In this document: piece by piece, positions 26,997-36,873 of the stretch | How the letters are laid out: the number at the start of each line of letters is the position of its first letter | How positions within the stretch are numbered: position 1 is the first letter of the stretch | NCBI GenBank assembly: GCA_021849045.1 | Contig: JAJZTK010000012.1 | Coordinates: forward strand, 1 to 46,358 | From: Deltaproteobacteria bacterium | Lineage (GTDB): Bacteria; Desulfobacterota; Desulfuromonadia; Geobacterales; DSM-12255 | Direction of reading: 5' to 3' | DNA: 46,358 nt | Position numbers and translations under genes: made by a program | The notes under the pieces: generated by a model | The model's database searches: none | Told to the model about the DNA's origin: nothing | The model's input: the letters and a program-made list of their open reading frames with translations, nothing else

Positions 26997-28148
26997 ATGC
27001 ACATATTTATTACCATAGCTAGTATCGATCCGGCTGCGGGTGGGCCGTCCCGTTCTGTCCCCAACCTTGCACGCCAGCTCGCACGGTTGGGTATTTCCGT
27101 CCGATTGCAGTCGATCGGGAACTCGGCCGTAAGTGCTGGCAATGACGGCTATGCTCTCGAACTGTATTCGCATACAGGGACTGCGTTCAGCAAGCTGAAA
27201 GCGATTGTCAGCATGCGCCGTGACCTGTTGATCCAGGTGCGGGAACATGCCAACGGGGCGATCATTCACGATCAAGGCATCTGGCTGATGAATAACCATG
27301 TTGCGGTCGGGGTTGCCAGGAAGACCAAGACCCCGCTGATCGTGAGCACCAGAGGGATGCTCGAACCCTGGGCGTTTAATCACAAGGCTTTCAAGAAGAA
27401 AGTCGCCTGGCATCTGTATCAGAAAAGTGATCTCGATGCCGTGGACCTTTTCCATGCCACATCACCGCAGGAGGCGCAGCACATACTCGAAAGCGGATTT
27501 CAGAAACCGGTGGCGATGATTCCCAACGGAGTTGACGTCCCGGCTTGGCGGCAACGGACAGTGTCGCCGGCCGACCGGAAGACTATACTGTTTCTGTCAC
27601 GAATCCACCCGGTGAAGGGACTACTTAATCTTGTCGAAGCCTGGCAAAGTATCAAAGAACCCAATTGGCGGATTGTTGTCGCCGGACCCGACGAGGCAGG
27701 CCACAAAAAGGAAGTAATGACTGCAATAACAGCCGCTGGACTGCAGGACTGTTTCGAATTCGTCGGTCCTGTGGACGACACCGTAAAGTGGCAGTGGTTC
27801 TTTAATGCCGATCTGTTTGTATTGCCTTCATTTACCGAAAATTTCGGCATTGCCGTCGCTGAAGCGCTTGCCTGTGGCGTGCCGGTAATAACCACCACGG
27901 GAACTCCTTGGCAAGAGCTGGTTACCCATAAATGCGGTTGGTGGATCGACATCGGTGTAACGCCATTGGTCGAGGCACTGCGGGAGGCTATCGCCTTGTC
28001 GGATAAGGAGCGATCAGTTATGGGACAGCGCGGCCGAACGTTGGTCGAAAATGGATATTCGTGGGCAAAAGTAGGACAAGACATGGCCGAAGTCTATTCG
28101 TGGGTTCTTGGCAAGGGGCCAAAGCCTGAGAGTGTGCTTTCTCCATAG
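26997..28148 (+). CDS. Family 4 glycosyltransferase
   Basis: The 383-residue GT-B protein starts MHIFITIASIDPAAGGPSRS, typical of GT4 acceptor domains, with STRGMLEPWAFNHK, FLSRIHPVKGLLNL and FTENFGIAVAEALACGVPV. Several ATGs lie upstream in frame; this one is chosen for the match to the family start and its GAAGAGAG. Its donor sugar is unknown. It is followed after 21 bp by a GT2. Confidence 0.87.
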   Translation: MHIFITIASIDPAAGGPSRSVPNLARQLARLGISVRLQSIGNSAVSAGNDGYALELYSHTGTAFSKLKAIVSMRRDLLIQVREHANGAIIHDQGIWLMNNHVAVGVARKTKTPLIVSTRGMLEPWAFNHKAFKKKVAWHLYQKSDLDAVDLFHATSPQEAQHILESGFQKPVAMIPNGVDVPAWRQRTVSPADRKTILFLSRIHPVKGLLNLVEAWQSIKEPNWRIVVAGPDEAGHKKEVMTAITAAGLQDCFEFVGPVDDTVKWQWFFNADLFVLPSFTENFGIAVAEALACGVPVITTTGTPWQELVTHKCGWWIDIGVTPLVEALREAIALSDKERSVMGQRGRTLVENGYSWAKVGQDMAEVYSWVLGKGPKPESVLSP

Positions 28149-28169
28149 CATAATATTTAAAGGATAATT

Positions 28170-29075
28170 ATGAGCATTCAGGACTTATCCGTAATAATAC
28201 TGACATTCAATGAAGATATGCATATTGAAAGATGCATTGATAGTGTCAAATCTATTGCGAAACATATCTATGTTGTCGACTCATATTCATCGGACAGAAC
28301 TGTTGAGCTAGCGAAAGGCCTGGGTGCTCTAGTTTACCAGAATAAGTGGACGAACCATGCAATTCAGGTGAATTGGGCGCTCGACAATCTGCCCATCACT
28401 ACAAAATGGATTTTCAGACTCGATGCGGACGAATTTGTAACAGATGATTTAAGCAAGGAGATAAGCGAACGGATTTCCATACTTCATGAATCGGTGACAG
28501 GTATTTATCTGACCCGCAAAGTGTTTTTCATGGATCGATGGATCCGGCATGGAAGTTATTACCCGATCTCTTTCTTGAGAATCTGGAAGCACAGGCACGG
28601 CAGGTGTGAAGAGCGCTGGATGGATGAGCATATCAAGTTGACTGACGGGGATACAGTAAAATTTGAGTACGATTTTGTTGATGATAACAAGCGGAGTCTG
28701 GGGTGGTGGACGGAAAAACACAATGGCTATGCAACGCGCGAGGCGATCGAGACTCTTAATCTGAAATACAACTTGTTTGTATCGAATACGGTTGCCCCTG
28801 ACTTCTTCGGTACACAGGAACAGAGGAAGAGATGGCTCAAAATGGTATATATCAACATGCCTCTGTTCCTGCGGCCGATTCTGTATTTCAGTTACCGGTA
28901 CTTTTTGAAACTGGGATTTCTGGATGGAAAGGAAGGTCTGGTCTGTCATTTTCTCCAGGGCTTCTGGTACCGGTTCCTGGTGGATGCAAAAATTTACGAG
29001 ATCCGCCGCGCTGGTGGCAATGAACCAGAAGGTATACGACAAGCCTTGGGCGATATGTACTCAATAAAAATATAA
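28170..29075 (+). CDS. Family 2 glycosyltransferase (WaaE-like)
   Basis: The 301-residue protein has DLSVIILTFNEDMHIERCI, VVDSYSSDRTVELAK and the metal-binding LDADEF, and a C-terminal half with long amphipathic helices (LRPILYFSYRYFLKLGFLDG). The pattern resembles the WaaE/KdtX and related lipid-linked transferases. AAGGA precedes the ATG. It ends unit 2; a 172-bp gap with a putative promoter follows. Confidence 0.87.
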   Translation: MSIQDLSVIILTFNEDMHIERCIDSVKSIAKHIYVVDSYSSDRTVELAKGLGALVYQNKWTNHAIQVNWALDNLPITTKWIFRLDADEFVTDDLSKEISERISILHESVTGIYLTRKVFFMDRWIRHGSYYPISFLRIWKHRHGRCEERWMDEHIKLTDGDTVKFEYDFVDDNKRSLGWWTEKHNGYATREAIETLNLKYNLFVSNTVAPDFFGTQEQRKRWLKMVYINMPLFLRPILYFSYRYFLKLGFLDGKEGLVCHFLQGFWYRFLVDAKIYEIRRAGGNEPEGIRQALGDMYSIKI

Positions 29076-29077
29076 TT

Positions 29078-29147
29078 CCTTATCGTTTTTAACGCAACTA
29101 TTGCCCTTCTGTAACATCAGAGACATGTAGGTCAAGTATGTTTCCCA
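29078..29147 (+). repeat. 70-bp direct repeat, copy 1 (contains recurrent element C)
   Basis: This segment, from CCTTATCGTTTTTAAC to TATGTT plus five bases, recurs 1331 bp downstream at 30409-30478 with 9 mismatches and no gaps. It contains AACT at 29096, CC at 29104-29105 and TGTAAC at 29110-29115. A possible -10 box TATGTT (29137-29142) follows 21 bp after TGTAAC. It lies upstream of the acyltransferase-3 gene (start 29248) and probably acts as its promoter. Confidence 0.8.
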
Positions 29148-29247
29148 TATCAAAGTAATCCACTTTATTCTCTTGCCCGACAGGTAAGTTTGACTAACTC
29201 AATAATGGCGAAATAGTTCAGCTTCGTCCTTATTTTGAGGAGGGGAA

Positions 29248-30333
29248 GTGCTTGCTAATGCTTCGTTTATCGTGAAACAGCCTGATTCCATGCGAGGTGA
29301 TTCGCCCAATCTTGATCTGCTTCGTTCCTTAGCGGTGATCTTCGTAGTACTAAGCCACTTGCCGCCATTGGGTTTGATTATGGAGATGTATCACTATCAC
29401 CTCCAATCGCTAGGGCTTTTGGGTGTCATCATCTTCTTTGTTCATACTTGTCTTGTGCTCATGCTGTCACTCGAGCGCCAGACCGATACTCTTGGCGAGC
29501 AGCGGAGGGCCTCCCTGTTTTTCGTACGCCGGGCATTCAGGATCTATCCTCTGAGCGTTGTCGTAGTTCTCGTGGTCTCTGTGTTTGCAAAGGGTTCCGG
29601 TGCGGAACCGACTTATTCAACAATACTCAGCAATCTGCTGCTGATTCAAAACCTCAACGGGGAACCCTCGATCCCTGGAGCTCTATGGAGCCTACCTTTC
29701 GAGGTTCAAATGTATCTCGTCCTGCCCATGCTCTATTTGCTGGTCGTTCGTGCCGGCAAGACTGCTCTGTGGCGTGTATGCTTGCTTTGGCTTGGTTCAA
29801 TAGGGGTAATATTCACGCTCTATCGTCTTGGTTTGAATTACCATCTCTTAAAATACCTTCCATGCTTCTTGCCGGGGGTCATGGCATTTACGCTACGAAA
29901 GACCCCGCGTAAAGTTGCACCTTGGGCACTGTTCCTCTATGTCGGTTCGGTCGCGGTCATATACCCTTGGGCGGTCGCTTACGGGGTAAAGGAGAATATG
30001 TTAGCATGGCCTGTTTGCTTGGCACTGGGTCTCATCATTCCCTGGTGCCGGGAGATCGATGTGAGTTGGCTGCGAAGTACGGGGAAAGTCGTCGCCCGCT
30101 ACTCGTACGGCATCTATCTTGTTCATGGACCGTGTATCGACTTCGCGTTCAATTACCTCGGAGGTATGCCACCCTTACTGCAGTGGGGAAGCTTTATAGC
30201 CGCAACCGCAACGCTTTCGTATCTTGCCTACCATTGGATCGAAAAACCGGGTATTGATCTTGGCGGGAGGTTGGCTAAACGTTGGAGTCGCGGTATTGTG
30301 ACAGGCCTCGTGACCAATCAGGCGATTGACTGA
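29248..30333 (+). CDS. Acyltransferase-3 family membrane protein
   Basis: The 361-residue protein has the family start NLDLLRSLAVIFVVLSHL and then about ten membrane helices, with FFVRRAFRIYPL and LWSLPFEVQMYL as expected. Such proteins (OafA/NodX type) O-acetylate or otherwise acylate sugars of lipid-linked or surface glycans. A GTG start is chosen because GAGGAGG stands a few bases upstream. It stands alone between two copies of a promoter-like repeat, which suggests a gene plus promoter cassette. Confidence 0.87.
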   Translation: MLANASFIVKQPDSMRGDSPNLDLLRSLAVIFVVLSHLPPLGLIMEMYHYHLQSLGLLGVIIFFVHTCLVLMLSLERQTDTLGEQRRASLFFVRRAFRIYPLSVVVVLVVSVFAKGSGAEPTYSTILSNLLLIQNLNGEPSIPGALWSLPFEVQMYLVLPMLYLLVVRAGKTALWRVCLLWLGSIGVIFTLYRLGLNYHLLKYLPCFLPGVMAFTLRKTPRKVAPWALFLYVGSVAVIYPWAVAYGVKENMLAWPVCLALGLIIPWCREIDVSWLRSTGKVVARYSYGIYLVHGPCIDFAFNYLGGMPPLLQWGSFIAATATLSYLAYHWIEKPGIDLGGRLAKRWSRGIVTGLVTNQAID

Positions 30334-30408
30334 CCGTGCAGTCGCAGCAGAACCGGCCTTGCTTTCCTCGATTTCAAATCATTAAATTCATTCAAAAGTC
30401 CATCATCT

Positions 30409-30478
30409 CCTTATCGTTTTTAACCTAACTATTGCCCCCCTGTAACATCATATACATGTAGGTCAGGTATGTTCGCCA
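30409..30478 (+). repeat. 70-bp direct repeat, copy 2 (contains recurrent element D)
   Basis: This is the partner of 29078-29147, without gaps. AACT at 30427, CC at 30435-30436 and TGTAAC at 30441-30446 are kept, as is the possible -10 TATGTT at 30468-30473. It stands about 40 bp upstream of fnlA and is the likely promoter of the fnlABC-GT operon. Confidence 0.8.
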
Positions 30479-30516
30479 ATGTTCTCCTGAACAGTTGGAG
30501 ATTTGGAGGGTATGTT

Positions 30517-31551
30517 ATGTTCGCAGGAAAGACGTTACTGATCACTGGCGGCACTGGCACCTTCGGCAATGCTGTATTGCGCCGGTTTCTCGATACGGAG
30601 ATCAAAGAGATCCGCATTTTCAGCCGTGACGAAAAGAAGCAGGAAGATCTGCGGATCGAACTGGCCAATCCGAAGGTGAAGTTCTACATCGGGGACATCC
30701 GCAATTACGACAGTATCCTGCCGGCCATGCAGGGGGTGGACTATGTGTTCCATGCCGCGGCGCTGAAGCAGGTGCCGTCGTGCGAGTTCTTCCCCATGGA
30801 GGCGGTGCGGACCAATGACCTGGGGGCCGAGAACGTGATGAACGCGGCGCTGGCCTGTCAGGTGCGCAATCTTATTGTTCTCAGCACCGACAAGGCAGTC
30901 TATCCGATCAACGCCATGGGAATCAGCAAGGCAATGATGGAGAAGCTGATGGTGGCCAAGGCCCGCATGTACGGGAATACGTCCACTGTCTTTTGCGGCA
31001 CCCGCTACGGCAATGTGATGGCCTCTCGCGGGTCGGTAATCCCGTTGTTTCTCAAACAGATTCAGGAGGGGACGCCCCTGACGATAACCGATCCGAACAT
31101 GACCCGCTTCATGATGACCATCGATGATGCGGTGGACTTGGTGCTCTACGCCTTCGAGAACGGCAACCCAGGCGATATCTTTGTACAGAAAGCCCCGGCG
31201 GCCACCATCCATACCCTGGCCGAGGCGATGCTGCGGCTTTTCCACGTCAGTAACGAAGTCAGGGTTATCGGTACCAGACACGGCGAGAAGCTTTATGAGA
31301 CGCTCCTCAACCGGGAAGAGATGGCCAAGGCCGAGGATATGGGAGGCTACTACCGAGTGCCGGCCGACGTCCGGGATCTGAATTACAATTGTTATTTCGT
31401 GGAAGGTCAGGAGGATGTGTCGCACATCGAGGATTACAATTCGCACAATACCCAGCGCCTCGATGTCGATGGGATGATGGCTCTGCTGCTGAAGCTGGAT
31501 ATCATCAGGGATGCCATGAAAGAGGAGAGGGTGTACCGGTATGCCAGCTGA
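30517..31551 (+). CDS. fnlA: UDP-GlcNAc 4,6-dehydratase/5-epimerase (FnlA/WbjB/CapE)
   Basis: The 344-residue SDR enzyme has the cofactor motif TGGTGTFGNAV (10-20), AALKQVPSCEF and STDKAVYPINAMGISKAMMEK. In the last, the usual YxxxK is replaced by MxxxK, as known for the CapE/FlaA1 group. It starts L-FucNAc synthesis by oxidising and dehydrating UDP-GlcNAc with C5 inversion. GGAGGG with 6-bp spacing selects this ATG. The next two genes are the expected FnlB and FnlC, which makes the assignment firm. It overlaps fnlB by 11 bp. Confidence 0.93.
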   Translation: MFAGKTLLITGGTGTFGNAVLRRFLDTEIKEIRIFSRDEKKQEDLRIELANPKVKFYIGDIRNYDSILPAMQGVDYVFHAAALKQVPSCEFFPMEAVRTNDLGAENVMNAALACQVRNLIVLSTDKAVYPINAMGISKAMMEKLMVAKARMYGNTSTVFCGTRYGNVMASRGSVIPLFLKQIQEGTPLTITDPNMTRFMMTIDDAVDLVLYAFENGNPGDIFVQKAPAATIHTLAEAMLRLFHVSNEVRVIGTRHGEKLYETLLNREEMAKAEDMGGYYRVPADVRDLNYNCYFVEGQEDVSHIEDYNSHNTQRLDVDGMMALLLKLDIIRDAMKEERVYRYAS

Positions 31552-32677
31552 GACCACGGTGCTCGTGACAGGCAGCAACGGTTTTGTCGGTCGCAATCTG
31601 CGAGTGGCGTTATCCCGCCTTGCCGATGTCAGAATCCTCTGTTTTGACCTGGAGGATGATCAGCAGGTACTAGCCAGTCACCTGCAGGATGCGGACGTCG
31701 TGTTCCATCTCGCCGGCGTGAACCGGCCGCAGCACGTGGAGGAATTCACCACCGGGAATGCAGGACTTACGCAGACGATGGTCTCCCTGTTGGAGCAGCA
31801 GGGACGGACTCCTGCCATTGTCATGACGTCATCCACCCAGGCTGCGCTGGACAATCCGTACGGAGCGAGCAAGAAAGCGGCCGAAGAGAGCCTGTTCGAA
31901 TATGGCGCCAGGACCGGGGCTCCGGTGTACGTCTATCGGCTGACCAACGTGTTCGGCAAATGGTCGCGGCCCAACTACAACTCGGTGGTTTCCACGTTCT
32001 GCTACAATATTTCCCATGGGCTTGACATTACCATGTCCAATCCGGCCAACGAGGTGGAACTGATCTATATTGACGATGTGGTCGCGGAGTTCGTCGCCGT
32101 CCTTGATGGAAGAAGAGATGCTTCTGCCACGCGCCTCGGTGTGGGACCCACCTACCGGGTCACTCTGGCGGAACTGGCGGAGAGGATCCACCGGTTCCGG
32201 GAGATCCGCACCACCCTTGAAATACCGGACCTTGCCGATGACCTGACGAGAAAGCTGCACGCCACGTATCTCTCATATCTGGAACCGACCGATTTTTCCT
32301 ATCCGCTGGACATAAAGACCGACAATCGCGGTGACCTGGCCGAATTGATCAAGTCGGCACATTTTGGTCAGATGTTTGTCTCCCGGACACACGGGGGGAT
32401 TACCCGCGGCAATCACTATCACGACACCAAGATCGAAAAATTCTGCGTCCTGCAGGGGGAGGCGGCCATTCGGTTTCGCCACGTTTTCACGGAAGATATC
32501 ATCGAATATCGGGTTTCCGGGACCACGTGGGAGGTGGTGGATATCCCCCCGGGCTACACACACCACATTGAGAACCTCTCGGACCAGGAGATGATTGTTC
32601 TCTTCTGGGCCAATCGGATTTTCGACCCGCTGCAGCCGGATACCACTTATTGCGAGGTGAAAGGTGGACAGAATTAA
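31541..32677 (+). CDS. fnlB: UDP-FucNAc pathway epimerase/reductase (FnlB/WbjC/CapF)
   Basis: The 378-residue two-domain protein begins with an SDR domain ([10 protein letters not shown], 10-19; NPYGASKK with Y107/K111). It ends with a cupin domain (about 250-378) with metal-ligand candidates in [11 protein letters not shown] (H292, H294). This architecture is characteristic of CapF/WbjC, which epimerises at C3 (cupin) and reduces at C4 (SDR) the product of FnlA to give UDP-L-TalNAc. It overlaps fnlA by 11 bp and fnlC by 14 bp. Confidence 0.93.
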   Translation: MPAETTVLVTGSNGFVGRNLRVALSRLADVRILCFDLEDDQQVLASHLQDADVVFHLAGVNRPQHVEEFTTGNAGLTQTMVSLLEQQGRTPAIVMTSSTQAALDNPYGASKKAAEESLFEYGARTGAPVYVYRLTNVFGKWSRPNYNSVVSTFCYNISHGLDITMSNPANEVELIYIDDVVAEFVAVLDGRRDASATRLGVGPTYRVTLAELAERIHRFREIRTTLEIPDLADDLTRKLHATYLSYLEPTDFSYPLDIKTDNRGDLAELIKSAHFGQMFVSRTHGGITRGNHYHDTKIEKFCVLQGEAAIRFRHVFTEDIIEYRVSGTTWEVVDIPPGYTHHIENLSDQEMIVLFWANRIFDPLQPDTTYCEVKGGQN

Positions 32678-33797
32678 GGTTATGACCGTGGTCGGCACTC
32701 GACCGGAGATCATTCGCCTGTCGAGAGTGCTGGCCAAACTGGACAAGCACGCTGATCATCTGCTGGTGCATACCGGCCAGAATTATGACTATGAACTGAA
32801 CGAAATTTTCTTTGCTGACCTGGAGATCAGGAAACCCGACTATTTTCTGGAAGCGGCCGGGACGAATGCCGCCGAAACCATCGGCCAGACCATCATCAAA
32901 CTGGACCCGGTGCTGGAGAAGGAGTGCCCCGATGCCCTGCTGATCCTAGGGGATACCAACAGCTGCCTGGCGGCCATCCCGGCCAAGCGGCGAAAAATCC
33001 CCATCTTCCACATGGAGGCGGGTAACCGTTGTTTCGATCAGCGTGTGCCGGAGGAGATCAACCGGAAGATCGTTGACCATATCAGCGACATCAACCTACC
33101 CTACAGCGTCATTTCGCGGGAGTATCTGCTGCGCGAGGGACTTTCCCCGGACAGGGTGATCAAGACCGGCAGCCCGATGTACGAGGTGTTGCACTACTAC
33201 CTTCCCAAGATCGAGCACTCTGCTGTTCTTGAGCAACACGGATTGCAGCCCCGGAACTACTTTGTCGTCAGTTGCCATCGGGAGGAAAACGTTGATTCCG
33301 AACGGAATCTTGATCGTTTTCTCGCAGTTCTGGAGAACCTTGTTGCCGAGTATGGCAAACGCGTAATCGTCACGACCCATCCGCGCATGAGGAAACGGCT
33401 GGAAACACGCGGCGCGCAGCTTGACCGGCGGATCGAACTGCACAAACCGTTCGGCCTGACGGACTATGTAAAACTGCAGATGCATGCGTACGCGGTGTTG
33501 TCGGACAGCGGCACCATCAACGAAGAATCGTCGATTCTCAATTTTCCGGCAGTGAACATCCGTGAGGCTCACGAGCGGCCGGAAGGGATGGAAGAAGGGG
33601 CAGTAATGATGACCGGCCTCGATTGGCAAACAGTCCATCAGGCACTGGAGATTCTGAAGACTCAGGGGCGGGGTAACGAGCGGACTCTGCAACTGGTGGA
33701 GGATTACAGCGTGCCGAACGTGTCTGACAAAATCATCCGTATCATCCTGAGCTATACGGAATATGTAAATCGCACCATCTGGCGTAAACACTGTTGA
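32664..33797 (+). CDS. fnlC: UDP-N-acetyl-hexosamine 2-epimerase (FnlC/WbjD/CapG)
   Basis: The 377-residue WecB-like protein has [46 protein letters not shown] and [11 protein letters not shown], all hallmarks of the 2-epimerase fold. In the order fnlA-fnlB-fnlC it performs the last step, UDP-L-TalNAc to UDP-L-FucNAc. GTG 32664 with GAGG upstream is preferred; ATG 32682 is a possible alternative. The product is the donor for the next GT4. Confidence 0.93.
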   Translation: MDRIKVMTVVGTRPEIIRLSRVLAKLDKHADHLLVHTGQNYDYELNEIFFADLEIRKPDYFLEAAGTNAAETIGQTIIKLDPVLEKECPDALLILGDTNSCLAAIPAKRRKIPIFHMEAGNRCFDQRVPEEINRKIVDHISDINLPYSVISREYLLREGLSPDRVIKTGSPMYEVLHYYLPKIEHSAVLEQHGLQPRNYFVVSCHREENVDSERNLDRFLAVLENLVAEYGKRVIVTTHPRMRKRLETRGAQLDRRIELHKPFGLTDYVKLQMHAYAVLSDSGTINEESSILNFPAVNIREAHERPEGMEEGAVMMTGLDWQTVHQALEILKTQGRGNERTLQLVEDYSVPNVSDKIIRIILSYTEYVNRTIWRKHC

Positions 33798-33923
33798 AAA
33801 TTCACATGATTGGCACCTGCCCGTGTTCCAGACTTAAAATTGAGCGCGTAGTATGCGGTACCAGCAGTCAGGCAGCACTAGGGCATGACTGGTTACACAA
33901 CCGCCAGGATGCGCGAGTATGTC

Positions 33924-35201
33924 ATGAAATCCACTGAAACCATCTGGTTTGTCTCCGAAGTTTACTTTCCCGACGAACAGGGTACTGCATTTTACACAAC
34001 CGGACTTGCCGAAGGACTTGCCCGCCATTACCGCGTGGTAGTTCTCTGCAGTGATCCGACGGTGACGGCACGTGGCACCAGGGTGCCGCGTGCCGAGGTG
34101 CGGAACGGGGTCCGGATCAAGCGCTGCAAGGGGACCACGTTCAACAAGGACAATCTGCTGTTGCGGGCGGTCAATATCCTTACCTACAGTCTGGCTCTGA
34201 TTATCAGAGGGCTGGTTCTGGTCAGGAAAAATGACATCGTCATAGCGGTCACCAGCCCACCATCAGTGCCGTTTATTGCGAAATGTATCTGCTGGTTGCG
34301 CGGGGCAAAATGTGTGCTGCGTCTTGAGGACGTTTATCCAGAGACCCTCGTTGCCACTGGTCTGCTCAGAAAGAGCAGCATGGTGACCCGCCTGCTCGCT
34401 TTGCTGACGAGAATGCTGTATCGAAACGTCGAGCTGATAACCGTGCTGGGCCGGGATATGAAGGCGCTGGCAGAGAAAAAAATACGCTCGCACAGTGATC
34501 ATATCCACATTATCCGGAGTTGGGCGGATACGGACATCGTGTCGCCGCAACCAAAAGCCGCGAACCCGCTGCTGCGGGAACTCGGCTTGACCGACAAGTT
34601 CGTGGTTTCCTGTGTGGGCAACATGGGCCGCGCCCAGGCTGTCGAGCTGATGCTTGAGGCGGTCACCATGCTGCGGGAACACCCTCAGATTCATTTTCTG
34701 TTCATCGGCTCCGGTGCCAAAAAGGGGTGGTTGGAAAAGGAAGTGGCGACACGCAAGCTGGAAAACATAACCGTCCTGAACCATCGTCCCCGAACCGAAC
34801 AAGCCATTTTCCTGAATGCCTGCGACATTTCGATCATCTCGCTGCTACCGGGCATGACCGGTGCCGGCGTTCCCAGCAGAACCTATAACATCATGGCGGC
34901 TGGAAAACCGATTATTGCACTTACCGGGCGAGACTCCGAAGTGTCCCTGCTGGTCCAGGACGAAAGTATCGGCTGGGTTGTCCCGCCGGATAATGCCGGT
35001 GAACTGGCCACGACTGTGCTCAACGCCTGCTCAGACCCAGACCGTCTGGCAACGATGGGGGCCAGGGCCGCACAGGTGGCGACGAAGCGGTTCTCCCGTG
35101 AAATCATTATTGATGAATACAAGTCGTTGCTTGAAAGCAGGCTGCTTGCCACATCTGCTGCCAAGATTCAAAGGGATGCTGCCTGTTATGCTCAGCCATA
35201 G
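33924..35201 (+). CDS. WbuB-like family 4 glycosyltransferase
   Basis: The product has about 425 residues, with an N-terminal WFVSEVYFPDEQGTAFYT, central VTSPPSVPFIAKCI and LEDVYPE, and the C-terminal donor domain VVSCVGNMGRAQAVELMLEA and GAGVPSRTYNIMAAGKP. This pattern and the position directly after fnlC match WbuB, the transferase proposed to use UDP-L-FucNAc. The start is not certain: ATGs at 33885, 33909 and 33924 share the frame, and none has a good Shine-Dalgarno. The last begins just before the conserved region. Confidence 0.85.
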   Translation: MKSTETIWFVSEVYFPDEQGTAFYTTGLAEGLARHYRVVVLCSDPTVTARGTRVPRAEVRNGVRIKRCKGTTFNKDNLLLRAVNILTYSLALIIRGLVLVRKNDIVIAVTSPPSVPFIAKCICWLRGAKCVLRLEDVYPETLVATGLLRKSSMVTRLLALLTRMLYRNVELITVLGRDMKALAEKKIRSHSDHIHIIRSWADTDIVSPQPKAANPLLRELGLTDKFVVSCVGNMGRAQAVELMLEAVTMLREHPQIHFLFIGSGAKKGWLEKEVATRKLENITVLNHRPRTEQAIFLNACDISIISLLPGMTGAGVPSRTYNIMAAGKPIIALTGRDSEVSLLVQDESIGWVVPPDNAGELATTVLNACSDPDRLATMGARAAQVATKRFSREIIIDEYKSLLESRLLATSAAKIQRDAACYAQP

Positions 35202-35271
35202 AAGAAGGCTCTTCAGAGTCTTTCACTGATTGAGCGAGAAGAGTTCTGTGCCTTAAGGAGATAAACCAGTA

Positions 35272-36873
35272 ATGGATACCAGTCGAACAGCAGTAATGTG
35301 CAGCAGCAGGTTACGACAAGGGGGACTGTCTCCCCAAGCCATTGTCTACGTTACACTCTGTGCCGTACTGTTCGCCATTCTCTACCAACCCGTGTATCAG
35401 GTGATGGTGACTTGGTGGGGAGGGGAAGATTATAACCACTGCTATTTCGTGCCGTTGATCGTTCTCTATCTCATCTGGGAGAAAAGGTCTGAACTTGGCC
35501 GGACCGCGTCGTATCGTTCATGGTTGGGGCTGGTGCCACTACTGGTCGGGATTGCCTGTTACTGGCTCGGAGAGTTGGGCGGAGAGTTCTACATCATCGA
35601 CCTCTCTTCCTGGCTGGTCATGTTCGGTGCGGTCTGGATCTATCTGGGGTGGCGCAAACTGAAGATTATCACGTTTCCGCTCGCGTTCCTGATCGCCATG
35701 TTCCCGTTTCCGAATTTCATCAACAATAACCTGACGTTAAAGCTCAAGCTCATCTCTTCGCAACTCGGTGTACTCATGTTGCACGCGTACGGTTTGAGCG
35801 CCTATCGCGAAGGGAATGTCATTGATCTCGGTTTTACCCAATTGCAGGTGGTGGATGCTTGCAGTGGGCTTCGGTATTTCCTTCCGCTGATCATTCTCGG
35901 TATTTTGCTGGCCTATTTTTTCAAGGCCCCTTGGTGGAAAAGGATGCTCCTGGTGCTGGCGGCGGTTCCCGTGTCGATCATTACCAACAGTCTGCGGATC
36001 GCCTCGGTGGGGGTGTTTTATCAATTCATGGGCGCCAGTGCTGCTGAAGGATTTTTCCATGACTTCTCCGGGTGGCTTATCTTCATGGCCAGTCTGGCGA
36101 TGTTGTTGCTGTTAATGATCATCCTCAAGCGGATTCCCGGCGGGCGAGTGAATAGTGTCCCCTCTTCAAGTCAGGCGGCAGACAGAGCGGTGGTAGAAGG
36201 CATACCGGACAGACCGCCCGTCAGAGGCTTTTCGTTTGTACTCATGGTGCCGGTACTGATTCTGGGGAGCACCATCGCCGTTTCGGCAAATGTTGATTTT
36301 CGAGAGAAAATCCCACTCAAGACATCGTTTGCCTCTTTCCCTGAACAGGTTGGCGAATGGCGCGGGTCCCGACAGGTCATGGAGAAGATCTACCTCGATG
36401 AACTCGGTCTCTCCGACTATGTGATTATGGATTACCGTAACGGTTCCGGACGCCAGATCAATCTGTACACGGCCTATAACGCAAGCCAAATTAAAGGGAA
36501 ATCGTCCCACTCGCCGTCAAGCTGCCTCCCGGGAAATGGCTGGGAATTCAAGAATTCGGGCGATGCCTCGATTCCCCTGCAAAACGGATCGTCACTGATT
36601 GTCAATCGGGCGCTGATCGAAAAGAATGCGCAACGACTGCTAACCTACTACTGGTTCCCGCAGCGAGGCCGTGTATTGCATAACCTCGTAGAACTGAAAT
36701 TTTACAATTTTTGGGATGCGTTGACTAAGCGGAGGACTGACGGCGCACTCGTCAGGATCATGACCCCGGTTGAACAGAATGAAACCATTCAGGACGTTGA
36801 TCGCCGTTTGCAGCGGTTCGTCCAGGAATTCATGCCGGTTCTCGATCGGTTCCTACCTGGAAAAGATGTCTGA
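35272..36873 (+). CDS. Exosortase fused to EpsI domain
   Basis: The 533-residue protein has an N-terminal exosortase with about eight membrane helices and the catalytic set Cys197 (VVDACSGLRYF), Arg242 (NSLRIASVG) and His263 (GFFHDFSGW). After about residue 290 comes a periplasmic EpsI domain (FPEQVGEWRG, ASQIKGKSSHSPSSCLPG, LTYYWFPQRGR). Fusions of this kind are known for XrtD-type (VPLPA-CTERM) and related exosortases; the exact subtype is not certain here. The enzyme cleaves C-terminal sorting tags of exported proteins and is usually found with EPS genes. AAGGAG precedes the ATG by 11 bp. Its stop overlaps the next tiny ORF (ATGA-type). Confidence 0.92.
   Translation: MDTSRTAVMCSSRLRQGGLSPQAIVYVTLCAVLFAILYQPVYQVMVTWWGGEDYNHCYFVPLIVLYLIWEKRSELGRTASYRSWLGLVPLLVGIACYWLGELGGEFYIIDLSSWLVMFGAVWIYLGWRKLKIITFPLAFLIAMFPFPNFINNNLTLKLKLISSQLGVLMLHAYGLSAYREGNVIDLGFTQLQVVDACSGLRYFLPLIILGILLAYFFKAPWWKRMLLVLAAVPVSIITNSLRIASVGVFYQFMGASAAEGFFHDFSGWLIFMASLAMLLLLMIILKRIPGGRVNSVPSSSQAADRAVVEGIPDRPPVRGFSFVLMVPVLILGSTIAVSANVDFREKIPLKTSFASFPEQVGEWRGSRQVMEKIYLDELGLSDYVIMDYRNGSGRQINLYTAYNASQIKGKSSHSPSSCLPGNGWEFKNSGDASIPLQNGSSLIVNRALIEKNAQRLLTYYWFPQRGRVLHNLVELKFYNFWDALTKRRTDGALVRIMTPVEQNETIQDVDRRLQRFVQEFMPVLDRFLPGKDV

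Noticed and set aside
33805-33835. Possible sigma-54 promoter (TGGCAC) before the WbuB-like gene
   Set aside because: The second conserved dinucleotide GC is not at the required 10-base spacing (TG stands there).
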